Positions 1 through 6,672 of a DNA stretch of 64,000 bases are shown one piece after another. A program made the position numbers and the translations under genes. A model generated the notes under the pieces. The model was not told the origin of the DNA. It made no database searches and saw only the letters and a list, made by a program, of their open reading frames with translations. The first letter of the stretch is position 1; every line of letters starts with the position of its first letter. Source of the DNA: Cryobacterium sp. GrIS_2_6 (GTDB lineage: Bacteria; Actinomycetota; Actinomycetes; Actinomycetales; Microbacteriaceae); NCBI RefSeq assembly GCF_035984545.1, contig NZ_JAXCHP010000001.1:868001-932000 (forward strand), given 5' to 3'.

Positions 1-278
1 TGGGGTGGCGAGGTCGTGGCGGGCGGCCGTGTCGAGGTGTGGCCGGCCCGGGGTTGCCTGTTGTCTGTCCTGTTCGGCGTGTCGTCGACTGGGCGGGGCG
101 TGAGGCGGGCGAATCAGGTGGGGGAAAGTGCTTGGGAATGGGTGGGTTTAGCCGGGCTGAAATCCGGGGTTATCCACAGGAAAAAGGCCGAAACTGACAT
201 AATACTGTTTATCGGTCACTTTTTCACCGAAGTTATCCACAGGGTAAATGCTCACCTGAAAATGTTCATGCCCCCATT
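1..278. other. Gene-free segment, right part of the terL-terS gap
   Basis: No convincing gene. In the circular unit this continues the gap between the two terminase genes (compare 51892..52580). The first 150 bases are G/T-rich on the plus strand. Bases 165-300 are the AT-richest stretch here and carry the two DnaA boxes. A short hairpin, TGCCC with GGGCA, lies at 269..296 next to the terS stop. A packaging (cos/pac) site would be expected in this gap, but I cannot recognise one by eye. Confidence 0.7.
170..241. promoter_or_regulatory. Pair of perfect DnaA boxes
   Basis: TTATCCACA occurs at 170..178 and again at 233..241, both on the plus strand. Both match the bacterial DnaA box consensus TTATNCACA. 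Their 63-bp spacing is six helical turns. The DNA between and just after them is AT-rich for this genome and has two further TTTATCGG words (209, 289). A role as replication origin or DnaA-responsive control site between terminase genes is inference. Confidence 0.6.
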
Positions 279-878
279 TTATCGGGCATTCAACTCCCCG
301 GCAGCAGCCAGGACCAGAGTCTCCCGCATCAGCCCCGGCATCAGCGACTTCTGCGCCGCACTCAACCCCAGCTGGGCCGAGTCGAGGACCGTCGTCAACA
401 CCATGGCCATAAGCTCGCCTTGACGTTCAGCGAGACGCACCTGACGTTCACCAAGACCCGCCTGCACCGCCTTACTCGCGAAGGTGGCCAGACGGTCACG
501 CTCCAAAGACTCCAACTGTGCAAGACCGCGAATGTACTCGCCGACCTTGCCGAACTCGCCCATCGCATCACCGACCAGCGCATCACGCAGCGTGGGGGAC
601 TCAGCGACCAGCTTCTCCAACTCGGCACTGTACGCATCCACGCGCATCCGCGACTGAGTGACCAGGCGCAGCAGGACCTCGCCCGGATCGTCCACAGCCT
701 CACCCAAAGCCCACTTCGACAGCTGCGCGCGCACCATCGCACTCGACCGAACCTGAGGGGCAGCACCGCCATGAAAGCGACACACCATCCCCCCAGCAAT
801 CGCCGAGTGCCCACACGGGCCGCCGCCATCTTTCTTCTGTGCCGTGCACATCTGCTTGACGACGTAAGCCCGAGGCAT
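279..878 (-). CDS. Probable terminase small subunit
   Basis: 199 residues. The N-terminus has a Cys/His cluster (C11, C22, C33, H36) ending in CRFHGG, a signature of small proteins encoded next to terL in many actinophages. The rest is predicted helical, as expected for a DNA-recognition and oligomerisation protein that hands concatemeric DNA to the large terminase. A clear RBS (AGGGAG) precedes the ATG at 878. In the circular genome it lies directly upstream of terL across the gap at 51892..52580. Assignment rests on the HGG motif and position; small terminases are poorly conserved. Confidence 0.6.
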   Translation of the reverse strand: MPRAYVVKQMCTAQKKDGGGPCGHSAIAGGMVCRFHGGAAPQVRSSAMVRAQLSKWALGEAVDDPGEVLLRLVTQSRMRVDAYSAELEKLVAESPTLRDALVGDAMGEFGKVGEYIRGLAQLESLERDRLATFASKAVQAGLGERQVRLAERQGELMAMVLTTVLDSAQLGLSAAQKSLMPGLMRETLVLAAAGELNAR

Positions 879-944
879 CGAATCTCCCTACTGGGTATAC
901 ATTCACCAAAGGGTGAGGCTCAGGCGTCCGGGTCGTGTGTGCGT

Positions 945-1382
945 TCATTCGGGGATGTACACCCACCGGTTGGTTTGTGGGTTGATGCCTGCGAGCTTGT
1001 AGCGTGCTGCACTGGCGGGTATGACTGTCACGGGGCCGTCGCTCATGAAGAGCTGCGGGACTACGACCACGGGGAGCATGATGTGTGCCATCCCGTTGTG
1101 TGATTTGACGAGCATGCCGTCGTGGGCGCCGCCTTCGATTTCGATGGGCTTGGCGTCTTCGGGGTGCCATGTGGCGGTGATGGTGCGCTCGAGGGTCGCG
1201 GTGTCTTCGCGTGCAGAGTATTGGACCGCTTCGGGGTCGAAGTCGCAGAGGCCGTGAGTGTCGGCGTATGTGACCATTTCGCGCTGGAGCTGATCGTGTG
1301 CCCAGCTTTCGGCTTCGGCCTGCAACATGATTGTTGGGTCTGAGATGTGCATCTTGGCGTGGAACGGGGCGACGTAGCTCAT
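945..1382 (-). CDS. Hypothetical protein, 145 aa
   Basis: Acidic soluble protein with no domain I recognise. It starts with MSYVAPFHAK and ends NRWVYIPE. The hydrophobic run IMLPVVVVPQLF near residue 100 is too short and interrupted for a confident membrane segment. It follows the 43-aa zinc-finger gene with a 15-nt gap and leads toward terS, so it is the last gene of the accessory chain before packaging. Confidence 0.7.
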   Translation of the reverse strand: MSYVAPFHAKMHISDPTIMLQAEAESWAHDQLQREMVTYADTHGLCDFDPEAVQYSAREDTATLERTITATWHPEDAKPIEIEGGAHDGMLVKSHNGMAHIMLPVVVVPQLFMSDGPVTVIPASAARYKLAGINPQTNRWVYIPE

Positions 1383-1397
1383 TGGTCTCCTTCGCCC

Positions 1398-1529
1398 TTA
1401 TCGGGTGCTCGGGTGCGCTTCGGCCAGGTGTTGGTCTATCTCTGTGGTGTCCCACACGCTTCGGACGTCGACCTGTGTTCCGCAGTGGTGGCAGGTGGCT
1501 GTGATCGTCTGTGCTCGTTGGTCACTCAT
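1398..1529 (-). CDS. C2H2 zinc-finger microprotein, 43 aa
   Basis: ATG at 1529, TAA at 1398. Nearly the whole protein is one C2H2-type unit: CHHC near residue 13, then about 17 residues, then H-x4-H (HLAEAH). It overlaps the preceding gene by 8 nt with the ATGAGTGA arrangement seen repeatedly here. A nucleic-acid or host-protein binding role is plausible but unproven. Confidence 0.65.
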   Translation of the reverse strand: MSDQRAQTITATCHHCGTQVDVRSVWDTTEIDQHLAEAHPSTR

Positions 1530-1863
1530 GGGCGCCGTGTATCGCGTCCGTGTGTGCTGCGAGTAGCTGGTCATACGTCAACGTGCTGCCACCGATGATC
1601 GCTAGGACGCAGCGGGTGCAGGTGGAGAGTGTCTCGGGGGCGTTGGTGTGTGCGTTGGTGCGCGAAGTGTTGTCCGTGAGCCATGGTGGCTTGACGGGCG
1701 TCGCGTGCGGAGGCTTGCGGGATGTGCGCTCCCACGCTGCGCTGTACAGGCGGGGCTGGTACTCGGTGAAGCTCAGGAGGAGCGAGCCCTCCCTGTTGTC
1801 CCAGTACCCTGCCCGGGCGTCTTCGATACCGGCGCGGATCGCGCGTGCGTGACTGGTCTTCAC
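1522..1863 (-). CDS. Hypothetical protein, 113 aa
   Basis: Basic N-terminus (MKTSHARAIRAG), Pro/Thr-rich middle, and a C-terminal C-x2-C (CTRC) that could hold a metal. No family recognised. It overlaps both neighbours (8 nt with the next gene, 4 nt ATGA with the previous), so translation is probably coupled. Confidence 0.65.
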   Translation of the reverse strand: MKTSHARAIRAGIEDARAGYWDNREGSLLLSFTEYQPRLYSAAWERTSRKPPHATPVKPPWLTDNTSRTNAHTNAPETLSTCTRCVLAIIGGSTLTYDQLLAAHTDAIHGAHE

Positions 1864-2354
1864 TGGGTGGCCTTCCCTCTCGGGCTGAAGTATGCGGCGT
1901 TGAGGTCGCGGGGTGGGCAGCTTGCCTGCGCAGATCCGGATCCGGGCGAGGGTGGCGGGTTCTGCGGGCCAGCGTTACTCGTGCGGGGCTGCGAACCTTT
2001 GGAGATTGGTGTTCCGACGGGGCGAGGCCGCTTTGCCGCTGCGCTGTCCGAAGCTGGCGCGACTGCGGTGGGTGCAGATGTCGGCTCGGGTACGAACGCG
2101 AGGAGGTCCCTTGCCCGGTTCCATTCGCGGCGGTTGAACAGCTTGGGGAGGTCTTCCCACGCCCATGTGCCGGGGCATTGCATGCGGCCGTTGGTCTTGG
2201 CGACGATTTGGATGCGGCCGTGTTCGCATTCGCGGAGGTCGTCGAGCCTGAATAGCTTCGGGCCGCTGAGGTGGTCACGGCTGGGCGGGTTGGCCAGTGC
2301 CCGGCAGTGTGTGGCGTGCTGACGGGGCCGGTCGTCGTTCAGGTTCGGGGTCAC
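1860..2354 (-). CDS. Hypothetical protein, 164 aa
   Basis: The N-terminal half looks folded, with CEHGRIQIVAK followed by CPGTWAWEDLPKLF. The C-terminal half is a Pro/Ala/Ser-rich low-complexity tail. The Cys-His and Cys pattern may bind a metal. It sits in ATGA overlap with both the upstream membrane microprotein and the downstream gene. Confidence 0.65.
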   Translation of the reverse strand: MTPNLNDDRPRQHATHCRALANPPSRDHLSGPKLFRLDDLRECEHGRIQIVAKTNGRMQCPGTWAWEDLPKLFNRREWNRARDLLAFVPEPTSAPTAVAPASDSAAAKRPRPVGTPISKGSQPRTSNAGPQNPPPSPGSGSAQASCPPRDLNAAYFSPRGKATQ

Positions 2355-2521
2355 TGGGCGCCGCCGTGGCCCTTGAAGATGTTGACCGTGGAGGGGGCTG
2401 CGGTCTTCTCGGTCTTGAACGGGGCGACAGCGACGGCGACCGCGAGGCCGACAGTGAGCGTGATGATAATGACACCGGTGCAGATAGCGCCGATCCAGCT
2501 GACGATTTCCCAGGGGTTCAT
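2351..2521 (-). CDS. Single-pass membrane microprotein, 56 aa
   Basis: Start ATG at 2521 (MNPWEIVSW) is chosen because CGGAG lies about 9 nt upstream; an in-frame start at 2599 would lack one. Residues 9-35 form one strongly hydrophobic helix (ICTGVIIITLTVGLAVAVAV), followed by a short basic tail. It is the first minus-strand gene left of the divergent region that carries the operator of the plus-strand HTH gene. Confidence 0.65.
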   Translation of the reverse strand: MNPWEIVSWIGAICTGVIIITLTVGLAVAVAVAPFKTEKTAAPSTVNIFKGHGGAQ

Positions 2522-2586
2522 GGTGTGCGCTCCGTTGTTGTTTTGGCCAGGATGTCGGGCATGCCGTATGAGGGCGGATACATGAC

Positions 2587-2634
2587 TGGGTTTACCCAAT
2601 TCCAGTACACTGTGTACTCGGGTACACTGTGTGG
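2587..2634 (+). promoter_or_regulatory. Operator/promoter of the HTH gene (leaderless type)
   Basis: AGTACACTGTGTACT (2604..2618) is a perfect 7-bp inverted repeat around one base. GTACACTGTGT recurs at 2622..2632, and TGGGTTTACCCA (2587..2598) is a further palindrome. TACACT at 2623..2628 fits an actinobacterial -10 box 6 nt before the ATG, as expected for a leaderless mRNA. The repeats cover that box, so repression of the HTH gene by its own product is likely. That last step is inference. Confidence 0.6.
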
Positions 2635-2838
2635 ATGACTCGTGATGATGCCGTAGACGACCTCAAGGCGCTCGCCTCATACGATTTCGAGGCCGACCGC
2701 GCCCAACGCATCGAAGCAGCTCGATCGTCTGGCGTTACGTGGCGCGAGATCGCAGCCATCCTCGGCATGACCGATAACGGCGTTCACAAGGCCTACAAGA
2801 AGTGGTTAGCCACCAAAGAGCAGCCTCAGCCGATGTGA
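2635..2838 (+). CDS. Small HTH DNA-binding protein, 67 aa
   Basis: One of few plus-strand genes. Residues 25-58 form a helix-turn-helix (RIEAARSSGVTWREIAAILG then NGVHKAYKKW) of the kind found in small phage regulators. The ATG at 2635 has no RBS but sits 6 nt after TACACT, suggesting leaderless expression. Its 3' end overlaps the facing gene (2826..3191) tail to tail by 13 nt. With the palindromes covering its promoter it looks like a self-contained autoregulated switch inserted in the accessory operon. Confidence 0.75.
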   Translation: MTRDDAVDDLKALASYDFEADRAQRIEAARSSGVTWREIAAILGMTDNGVHKAYKKWLATKEQPQPM

Positions 2839-3191
2839 GCGGCGAACGCTGCAGCGGGCAAACCTGCGACGTCGACCGCGGGTAGTTCCACCCGTGAAGG
2901 GTTCGTTTCGAGCCCGCACACCGTGCACACGTCGACGGTGACCCGGATGGGAGCCTGCACAGTGCCCTCTAAGCGCGTAACAGGCTCCGTGGTGTGCTGG
3001 CAGAGGAGGATACCCCCGCACGAGCCACAGTGGACGGGCTGCGGAGTATCAGCGTGCACCTGCACGTGATGTCCGAGGTTCGCACAGCCGGGCTTCCCGC
3101 ACACGACGGCGGCGACGGCCGGTGAACCCGAAGATTCGCCCTTGCCGCCGAAGGTGAAGCCGTGCTCAGCCTCAATGTCTGCGAGTGTCAC
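2826..3191 (-). CDS. Zinc-ribbon protein, 121 aa
   Basis: Three cysteine pairs are visible: CGKPGC, CGSCGG/CQH and CTVCG, a layout typical of zinc ribbons. Starts at GTG (3191) in GTGA overlap with the previous gene. No family recognised beyond the metal-binding pattern. Confidence 0.65.
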   Translation of the reverse strand: MTLADIEAEHGFTFGGKGESSGSPAVAAVVCGKPGCANLGHHVQVHADTPQPVHCGSCGGILLCQHTTEPVTRLEGTVQAPIRVTVDVCTVCGLETNPSRVELPAVDVAGLPAAAFAAHIG

Positions 3192-3328
3192 TGGTCAGTC
3201 CTTAGCTTGATGTGCTGCATGACGAGGGCGAGCGCCTGCTCCTCGAGAAAACCCGCCTGCATGTAGGCGACGAACATCCGGAACGTTTCAGCGGCGTGTG
3301 AGCGCATCGCGGCGGAAGGTTCAACCAT
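3188..3328 (-). CDS. Hypothetical microprotein, 46 aa
   Basis: Start ATG at 3328 is chosen because it overlaps the upstream stop as TGATG; a longer in-frame start at 3382 would lie inside the previous gene. Predicted two-helix peptide (MVEPSAAMRSHAAETFRMFV...), no known family. Confidence 0.55.
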   Translation of the reverse strand: MVEPSAAMRSHAAETFRMFVAYMQAGFLEEQALALVMQHIKLRTDQ

Positions 3329-3816
3329 CACAGCCAGCCCTTCGCCTTGAAAACGGCCACGTAGGATCCGGGGAACACGCACCCGAAGTAACGGCGGTCC
3401 TCGAAGACCTGAATGCCGGCGCCATACACGTAGGCGGCATCAGCCAGGGCGGCGCACTGCAGTGTCTTTGTGGCCGATAGCCGGCGGAGTAGCCAGCGCG
3501 GGGTGCGCTCGTGCATGATCTGCTCAAGGCCGATCGCCACGTCGTCAATCCACGAGTACGGGCTGCCCTCGATGCCTTCACACCATGCGACGATCCCGGA
3601 ACGCTCCGAGTCCGTGAGTGCGAACGACGACCAGTCGATGTGCCCAAAATGTGTCATCGGGCGGATGCGGGCCCCGGACTTCTCGGCGCCAATGCACAGC
3701 ACCTCGTCCACGGCGACCACGACATGGTTCACGGGGGAGCGGGTGACGGCACGGATCAGCCAGCCAAGCGGGCCGCGCGTGCGGACGAGGCCGATCTGGC
3801 CGGCGAGCTCAGACAC
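3328..3816 (-). CDS. Permuted papain-like (NlpC/P60-type) hydrolase
   Basis: 162 residues. The order His first (H31 in VNHVVVAVDE) then Cys (C121 in TLQCAALADAAY) matches circularly permuted NlpC/P60 or YiiX-like cysteine hydrolases, which cleave amide or acyl bonds. There is no signal peptide, so it probably acts in the cytoplasm rather than as a lysin. It overlaps the PLD-family gene by 8 nt and is probably translated with it. Substrate unknown. Confidence 0.6.
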   Translation of the reverse strand: MSELAGQIGLVRTRGPLGWLIRAVTRSPVNHVVVAVDEVLCIGAEKSGARIRPMTHFGHIDWSSFALTDSERSGIVAWCEGIEGSPYSWIDDVAIGLEQIMHERTPRWLLRRLSATKTLQCAALADAAYVYGAGIQVFEDRRYFGCVFPGSYVAVFKAKGWL

Positions 3817-4363
3817 GGACGGCCAGCCTTTTAGCCATATCTTTGAGCGCCTTGTTGTGCGAGATGTCGAGCACGGGGCGGGCCTCAGCGCAGATGACCG
3901 CGTTTCGGTGAACAGTCATTTCGTTGTCTTGAAGGGTCTCGCCCGAGGCGGACCAGTTGGTGGATCCGCCGATGCGCCACACGCCGTCGATGATCACCAT
4001 TTTCCGGTGAACGATAGCCCCGTGCTCAGACGTGCCGATGGCGACGGAGTTCGAGTCCATCTCGTGCTTGAACTTGGTCAGCAGAGCCTTCTCGTGCACC
4101 CCGCCGGCCTGGGACTTGTCGAGGGTGATCTGCACGAAGATGGCGGGGTTGTCGATGATGTGCGCGATGATCTCGGCGAGTTCGTCATCGTCCCAGCCGA
4201 ACATCGAAATGATAAGGCTGTGCTGCGCGGACGCGATGACGGCCTTGAGTGCCCCATGGACGTCATCGATGGGCGAGTAGAACGTGCGCGTGTCCGCAGG
4301 GTACGTGGGGTCGACGGGGGAGGCTTTGAACTGGTCGAGGTCAGCGATGGTCAGCAGTGCCAT
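3809..4363 (-). CDS. Phospholipase D-family nuclease
   Basis: 184 residues with one HKD motif (H119-x-K121-x4-D126) followed by GGSTNWS (132-138), the active-site arrangement of single-HKD nucleases that work as dimers. No signal peptide, hence probably a cytoplasmic DNase or phosphodiesterase. Start ATG 4363 has GAGAGG 8 nt upstream; a GTG at 4387 in GTGA overlap with the previous stop is the alternative (192 aa). Role could be host DNA degradation or exclusion. Confidence 0.75.
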   Translation of the reverse strand: MALLTIADLDQFKASPVDPTYPADTRTFYSPIDDVHGALKAVIASAQHSLIISMFGWDDDELAEIIAHIIDNPAIFVQITLDKSQAGGVHEKALLTKFKHEMDSNSVAIGTSEHGAIVHRKMVIIDGVWRIGGSTNWSASGETLQDNEMTVHRNAVICAEARPVLDISHNKALKDMAKRLAVRV

Positions 4364-4383
4364 GGTGGGCCTCTCGATCGGTG

Positions 4384-4461
4384 TCACTTTTCGTCTACCG
4401 TGTGCTCGGCGTCGAACTGGGTTGCGTAGGCTTCTTCGGTGTCGTCTTCGCGGCCGGTCAT
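4384..4461 (-). CDS. Acidic microprotein, 25 aa
   Basis: ATG at 4461 overlaps the preceding stop as ATGA, and its own TGA overlaps a possible GTG of the PLD gene. Very acidic (MTGREDDTEEAYATQ...). The coupling on both sides is the main reason to call it; it could be only a translational relay. Confidence 0.4.
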   Translation of the reverse strand: MTGREDDTEEAYATQFDAEHTVDEK

Positions 4462-4544
4462 GGCTTGACCTTGTGCGTGCACAGGGTGGCGAGTGTGATC
4501 GTGGGCCAGACGCGGTTGCAGTACTGGCACTGGAACGGGTTCAT
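4458..4544 (-). CDS. Zinc-finger microprotein, 28 aa
   Basis: Almost only a metal site: CQYC, then C-x-H (LCTHK). ATGA overlaps on both sides place it in the coupled chain. Too short for homology, but the Cys/His pattern recurs in neighbouring microproteins. Confidence 0.5.
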   Translation of the reverse strand: MNPFQCQYCNRVWPTITLATLCTHKVKP

Positions 4545-4771
4545 GCGCGCTCCCTGGCTTCTCTGCCGTCGAGTGAGCAATGAAGCACGTGCCAGCAGTC
4601 GCCGTCTCCGTCGTTGTGCACGGACGACGCAGGACCGCACCAGCAGTCGATCGCTTCGTGCTGCATCTTGTCCCGGTTCGGGTACCGATGCGCCTCGGGG
4701 TAAGACTCGAAATCCCAGATCCAGTATTTGCGCGTGACGAACGCCGTGAACAGCCATTTGAGCCGCCGCAT
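4541..4771 (-). CDS. Cys/His-rich hypothetical protein, 76 aa
   Basis: ATG 4771 preceded by GAGAGGGC. The C-terminal half has CWCGP, then H, then CWHVLHC, suggesting a metal-binding fold. The N-terminal part is aromatic-rich (KYWIWDF). No family recognised. Confidence 0.65.
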   Translation of the reverse strand: MRRLKWLFTAFVTRKYWIWDFESYPEAHRYPNRDKMQHEAIDCWCGPASSVHNDGDGDCWHVLHCSLDGREARERA

Positions 4772-4790
4772 GTTCGCCCTCTCGAAGAAC

Positions 4791-4886
4791 TTCCGTCATC
4801 CCGCGCAGGTCAACCAGTCGTGAACAGGAACACGACCTCAGGGCTGCCTTCACCGCTATGGACGGTGTTGACGCGGGATGACGGAA
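4791..4886. repeat. Structured element closed by a 15-bp perfect inverted repeat
   Basis: Bases 4791..4805 and 4872..4886 are exact reverse complements (TTCCGTCATCCCGCG). The 66 nt between them contain two more hairpins: CACCG/CGGTG at 4851..4867, and AGGT plus CGTG paired with CACG plus ACCT at 4807..4838. As RNA this forms a three-way junction on either strand. It fills the gene-free 4772..4930 between two minus-strand genes. It may be a small RNA, a processing/attenuation structure, or a recombination site. Confidence 0.55.
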
Positions 4887-4930
4887 AGGTGAACGCCCCG
4901 TGGAGTAGACGAGGCGTGCAAGGGGTGCCT

Positions 4931-5092
4931 TTAGCCGGCGCAGTCGTCACACAGCCAGACACCGGGCCAGCACCACGGCGCTGGAAGGCTGCCACAGTGA
5001 ATGCACGGATGCGGGGGTGTCACCGGGGGCAGCTTGCGGGCCTTGGCCTGTCGAGCGTAGGACTTGGTAAGGTCGCGCTTCGGCTTGCCCAT
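4931..5092 (-). CDS. Zinc-ribbon microprotein, 53 aa
   Basis: Basic N-terminus (MGKPKRDLTK) followed by a four-cysteine zinc ribbon: CIHCG, then CDDC near the end. RBS AAAGG lies before the ATG at 5092. No minus-strand gene lies immediately upstream, so it probably starts a new transcript after the tRNA/terminator interval. Confidence 0.6.
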   Translation of the reverse strand: MGKPKRDLTKSYARQAKARKLPPVTPPHPCIHCGSLPAPWCWPGVWLCDDCAG

Positions 5093-5395
5093 GTCGCGCC
5101 TTTCGGTAGGTGCTTTCCGCGCCCGCCCCGTTTTCCAGTCGCCTTCACGGCATAGGCCAGGACTCGCTCACCCGCTCACGAAACACAGTGTCTGCGGGGG
5201 AGGTCGTAGCCTCTCAGGGGATTTCATGGTGGGCGGGCGCGGAAAATATTGGGTGGATACAGCGAGGGGCCAATGCTCGCCTTGCGCGAATCGCCGTCGA
5301 GCAGCAGTCAGTCACGGTGGATTCGGGGAACACTCTGGGGATCGCTTCGTCTCGTGCTACCGCGACTAGACACCTGCTTGGGCTATGTGTATCCG
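5093..5395. other. Gene-free interval
   Basis: Between the zinc-ribbon gene and the tRNA. The only open frames run through the tRNA and look like shadows. It is the probable promoter region for the leftward genes starting at 5092, but I see no convincing -35/-10 pair. Confidence 0.4.
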
Positions 5396-5482
5396 CGGAT
5401 GTCGGAGGATTCGAACCCCTCACGGCTACAAACCGTGCCCTGGTATTCGACACCAGTGCCCACCATTGGGACTTCGCCACCC
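5396..5482 (-). tRNA. tRNA-Ser (anticodon CGA)
   Basis: Read on the minus strand: acceptor GGGTGGC/GACATCC (6 of 7 pairs), anticodon stem CTGGT/ACCAG (5 of 5) with loop GTCGAAT (anticodon CGA), a long variable arm CACGG/CCGTG diagnostic of class II tRNAs, T-loop TTCGAAT, and discriminator G73 typical of tRNA-Ser. CCA is not encoded. In this copy the D-arm has one G fewer than the copy at 57698..57785. The T-stem and acceptor each have one mismatch, so it may be weak or decaying. Confidence 0.7.
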
Positions 5483-5615
5483 TTGAGCCCCGATATCTAC
5501 CGTCGTGGCTAGCGCGTGTTCAGTTGTGCACGATGCCTGTTCGGTGCTCTCGTGCGCTCGTTGGCTTGCCTGCCGGTGAGCTACCGGCGTCTGCACTTCG
5601 GCAAGTTTTGGGCAC

Positions 5616-5647
5616 AAAAAAAGGGCGACTACCGAAGTAGCCGCCCT
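5616..5647 (-). terminator. Intrinsic terminator, UUCG loop
   Basis: On the minus strand, an 11-bp stem with one mismatch (AGGGCGGCTAC/GTAGTCGCCCT) closes a TTCG tetraloop and is followed by a run of T (A-run 5616..5621 on plus). It ends the transcript carrying the HNH and excisionase-like genes, just before the tRNA. The opposite strand also has a T-rich tail (TCTCTTTT), so it may act in both directions. Confidence 0.85.
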
Positions 5648-5717
5648 CTCTTTTGAAAGTCAGATGGACACTCACCGTGGGAACGGGAATGCCTTACATG
5701 CATAGCATACTGCCTGA

Positions 5718-5948
5718 CTATGAAGTCGTGCATCCATTTTCTCGGCGTGTTGTGCCGCCCTTGACGCTCGGGTTCGCGGCGGCATTCAACCGGAGCCGAG
5801 CCATGAGCACGCGGTGATCGATGACGATGATTCCGGCGACCTCGCGGCACTCCATGCCGTCGCGAATCCACTGGCTGATCGTGCGAGTTGTCCGGCCGGC
5901 TCGTTCGGCTGCCTTCCGGATCGTGTAGTTCGGCTGGTTGACGATCAC
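5718..5948 (-). CDS. HTH protein, excisionase/MerR-like, 76 aa
   Basis: YTIRKAAERAGRTTRTISQW (residues 8-27) is a winged-helix/HTH of the excisionase type. GTG start at 5948 overlaps the stop of the HNH gene as GTGA. The last gene before the terminator. Likely a DNA-binding regulator; distance from attP makes a role as the true excisionase less likely. Confidence 0.7.
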   Translation of the reverse strand: MIVNQPNYTIRKAAERAGRTTRTISQWIRDGMECREVAGIIVIDHRVLMARLRLNAAANPSVKGGTTRRENGCTTS

Positions 5949-6571
5949 CGTGCCGCCATCTTCTTAGCGAAATCGGCGCGCGCCCAGGCGTTGTGGCAGA
6001 TCCTGCACAGCAGGTAACCACCTGATCTGACCGTCCCGTCGTAAGCGTGCCCCTTTGGGCAGTGGGTCTTCGCCATTGGATCACGGCGGACCTTCGGGAC
6101 ATAGGCATCACGGCCCTGCTGGTTGTGGCAAGTCCGGCAGATGCGCGATCCGCCGTCCATCTTCGTGTTTTCCGGACTGTACTCGTGCCCCTGCGGGCAA
6201 TGGGTCTTGTTGGAACGAGCATTAGTCCCATGTTCCCGTTGGTCGAGCAAGTTTTCAGATTGCGTGCCATACCGCAGATTGCTCAGGGCGTTATTTCGAA
6301 CGTTGCCGTCGAGGTGGCGCCGCACCATGCCCTTCGGCAGCGGGCCGACAAATGCCAGTAGGACGAGAGAGTGCACCTTGCGTGTGTGGCTCGTGCCATT
6401 ATGCAACCCAACATGCCCATAGCCGCCCGTTGAGGTGAACTGCTGGCGCATGATGATCGGTGCCGAGCGCATGAACGATCGCACGCGGCCGAGGTCGGAA
6501 ACCTCGTATCCTGGGAAGTCTGGAATGGGCAGCCAATTCTCGGCGGCGGGAGCGTTTCGGGTACCATTCAC
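5945..6571 (-). CDS. HNH homing endonuclease with NUMOD4 domain
   Basis: 208 residues from GTG 6571 with RBS GGAGGG. Residues about 11-50 are NUMOD4-like (ENWLPIPDFPGYEVSDLGRV). Then comes an HNH core with RRHLDGNVRNNALSNLRYGT. The C-terminal half has two C-x2-GH...C-x2-C zinc-knuckle repeats (THCPQGHEY/CRTCH and THCPKGHAY/CRICH). A free-standing homing endonuclease. Its first 12 bases and roughly 90-bp leader match those of the unrelated HNH gene at 14447..15070. Confidence 0.9.
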   Translation of the reverse strand: MNGTRNAPAAENWLPIPDFPGYEVSDLGRVRSFMRSAPIIMRQQFTSTGGYGHVGLHNGTSHTRKVHSLVLLAFVGPLPKGMVRRHLDGNVRNNALSNLRYGTQSENLLDQREHGTNARSNKTHCPQGHEYSPENTKMDGGSRICRTCHNQQGRDAYVPKVRRDPMAKTHCPKGHAYDGTVRSGGYLLCRICHNAWARADFAKKMAAR

Positions 6572-6659
6572 GGTAGCCCTCCAATCGGTTAGACGATATG
6601 TGGGGTGAGGCCCCGCCAAGTGCGTCAAACACTCGTCGGGGCCGTCTCCATTCTATCGG
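6559..6659 (-). repeat. Shared HNH leader cassette, copy A
   Basis: About 85% identical over 100 bases to 15058..15159. Reading in the gene direction: CCGATAGAATGGAGAC, a GGCCCC/GGGGCC hairpin with inner GAGTG/CACTT stem, ACCGATTGGAGGG, then the first four codons of the HNH gene. The hairpin is kept in both copies despite loop changes. TAGAAT could be a -10 box. Confidence 0.7.
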
Positions 6660-6672
6660 TTATCGGCCTCGA

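Noticed and set aside
4810..4995. 61-aa minus-strand frame
   Set aside because: Overlaps the well-supported zinc-ribbon gene and the inverted-repeat element; composition unlike neighbours.
5110..5640. 176-aa plus-strand frame across the tRNA
   Set aside because: Spans tRNA and terminator on the wrong strand, and changes length between the two copies.
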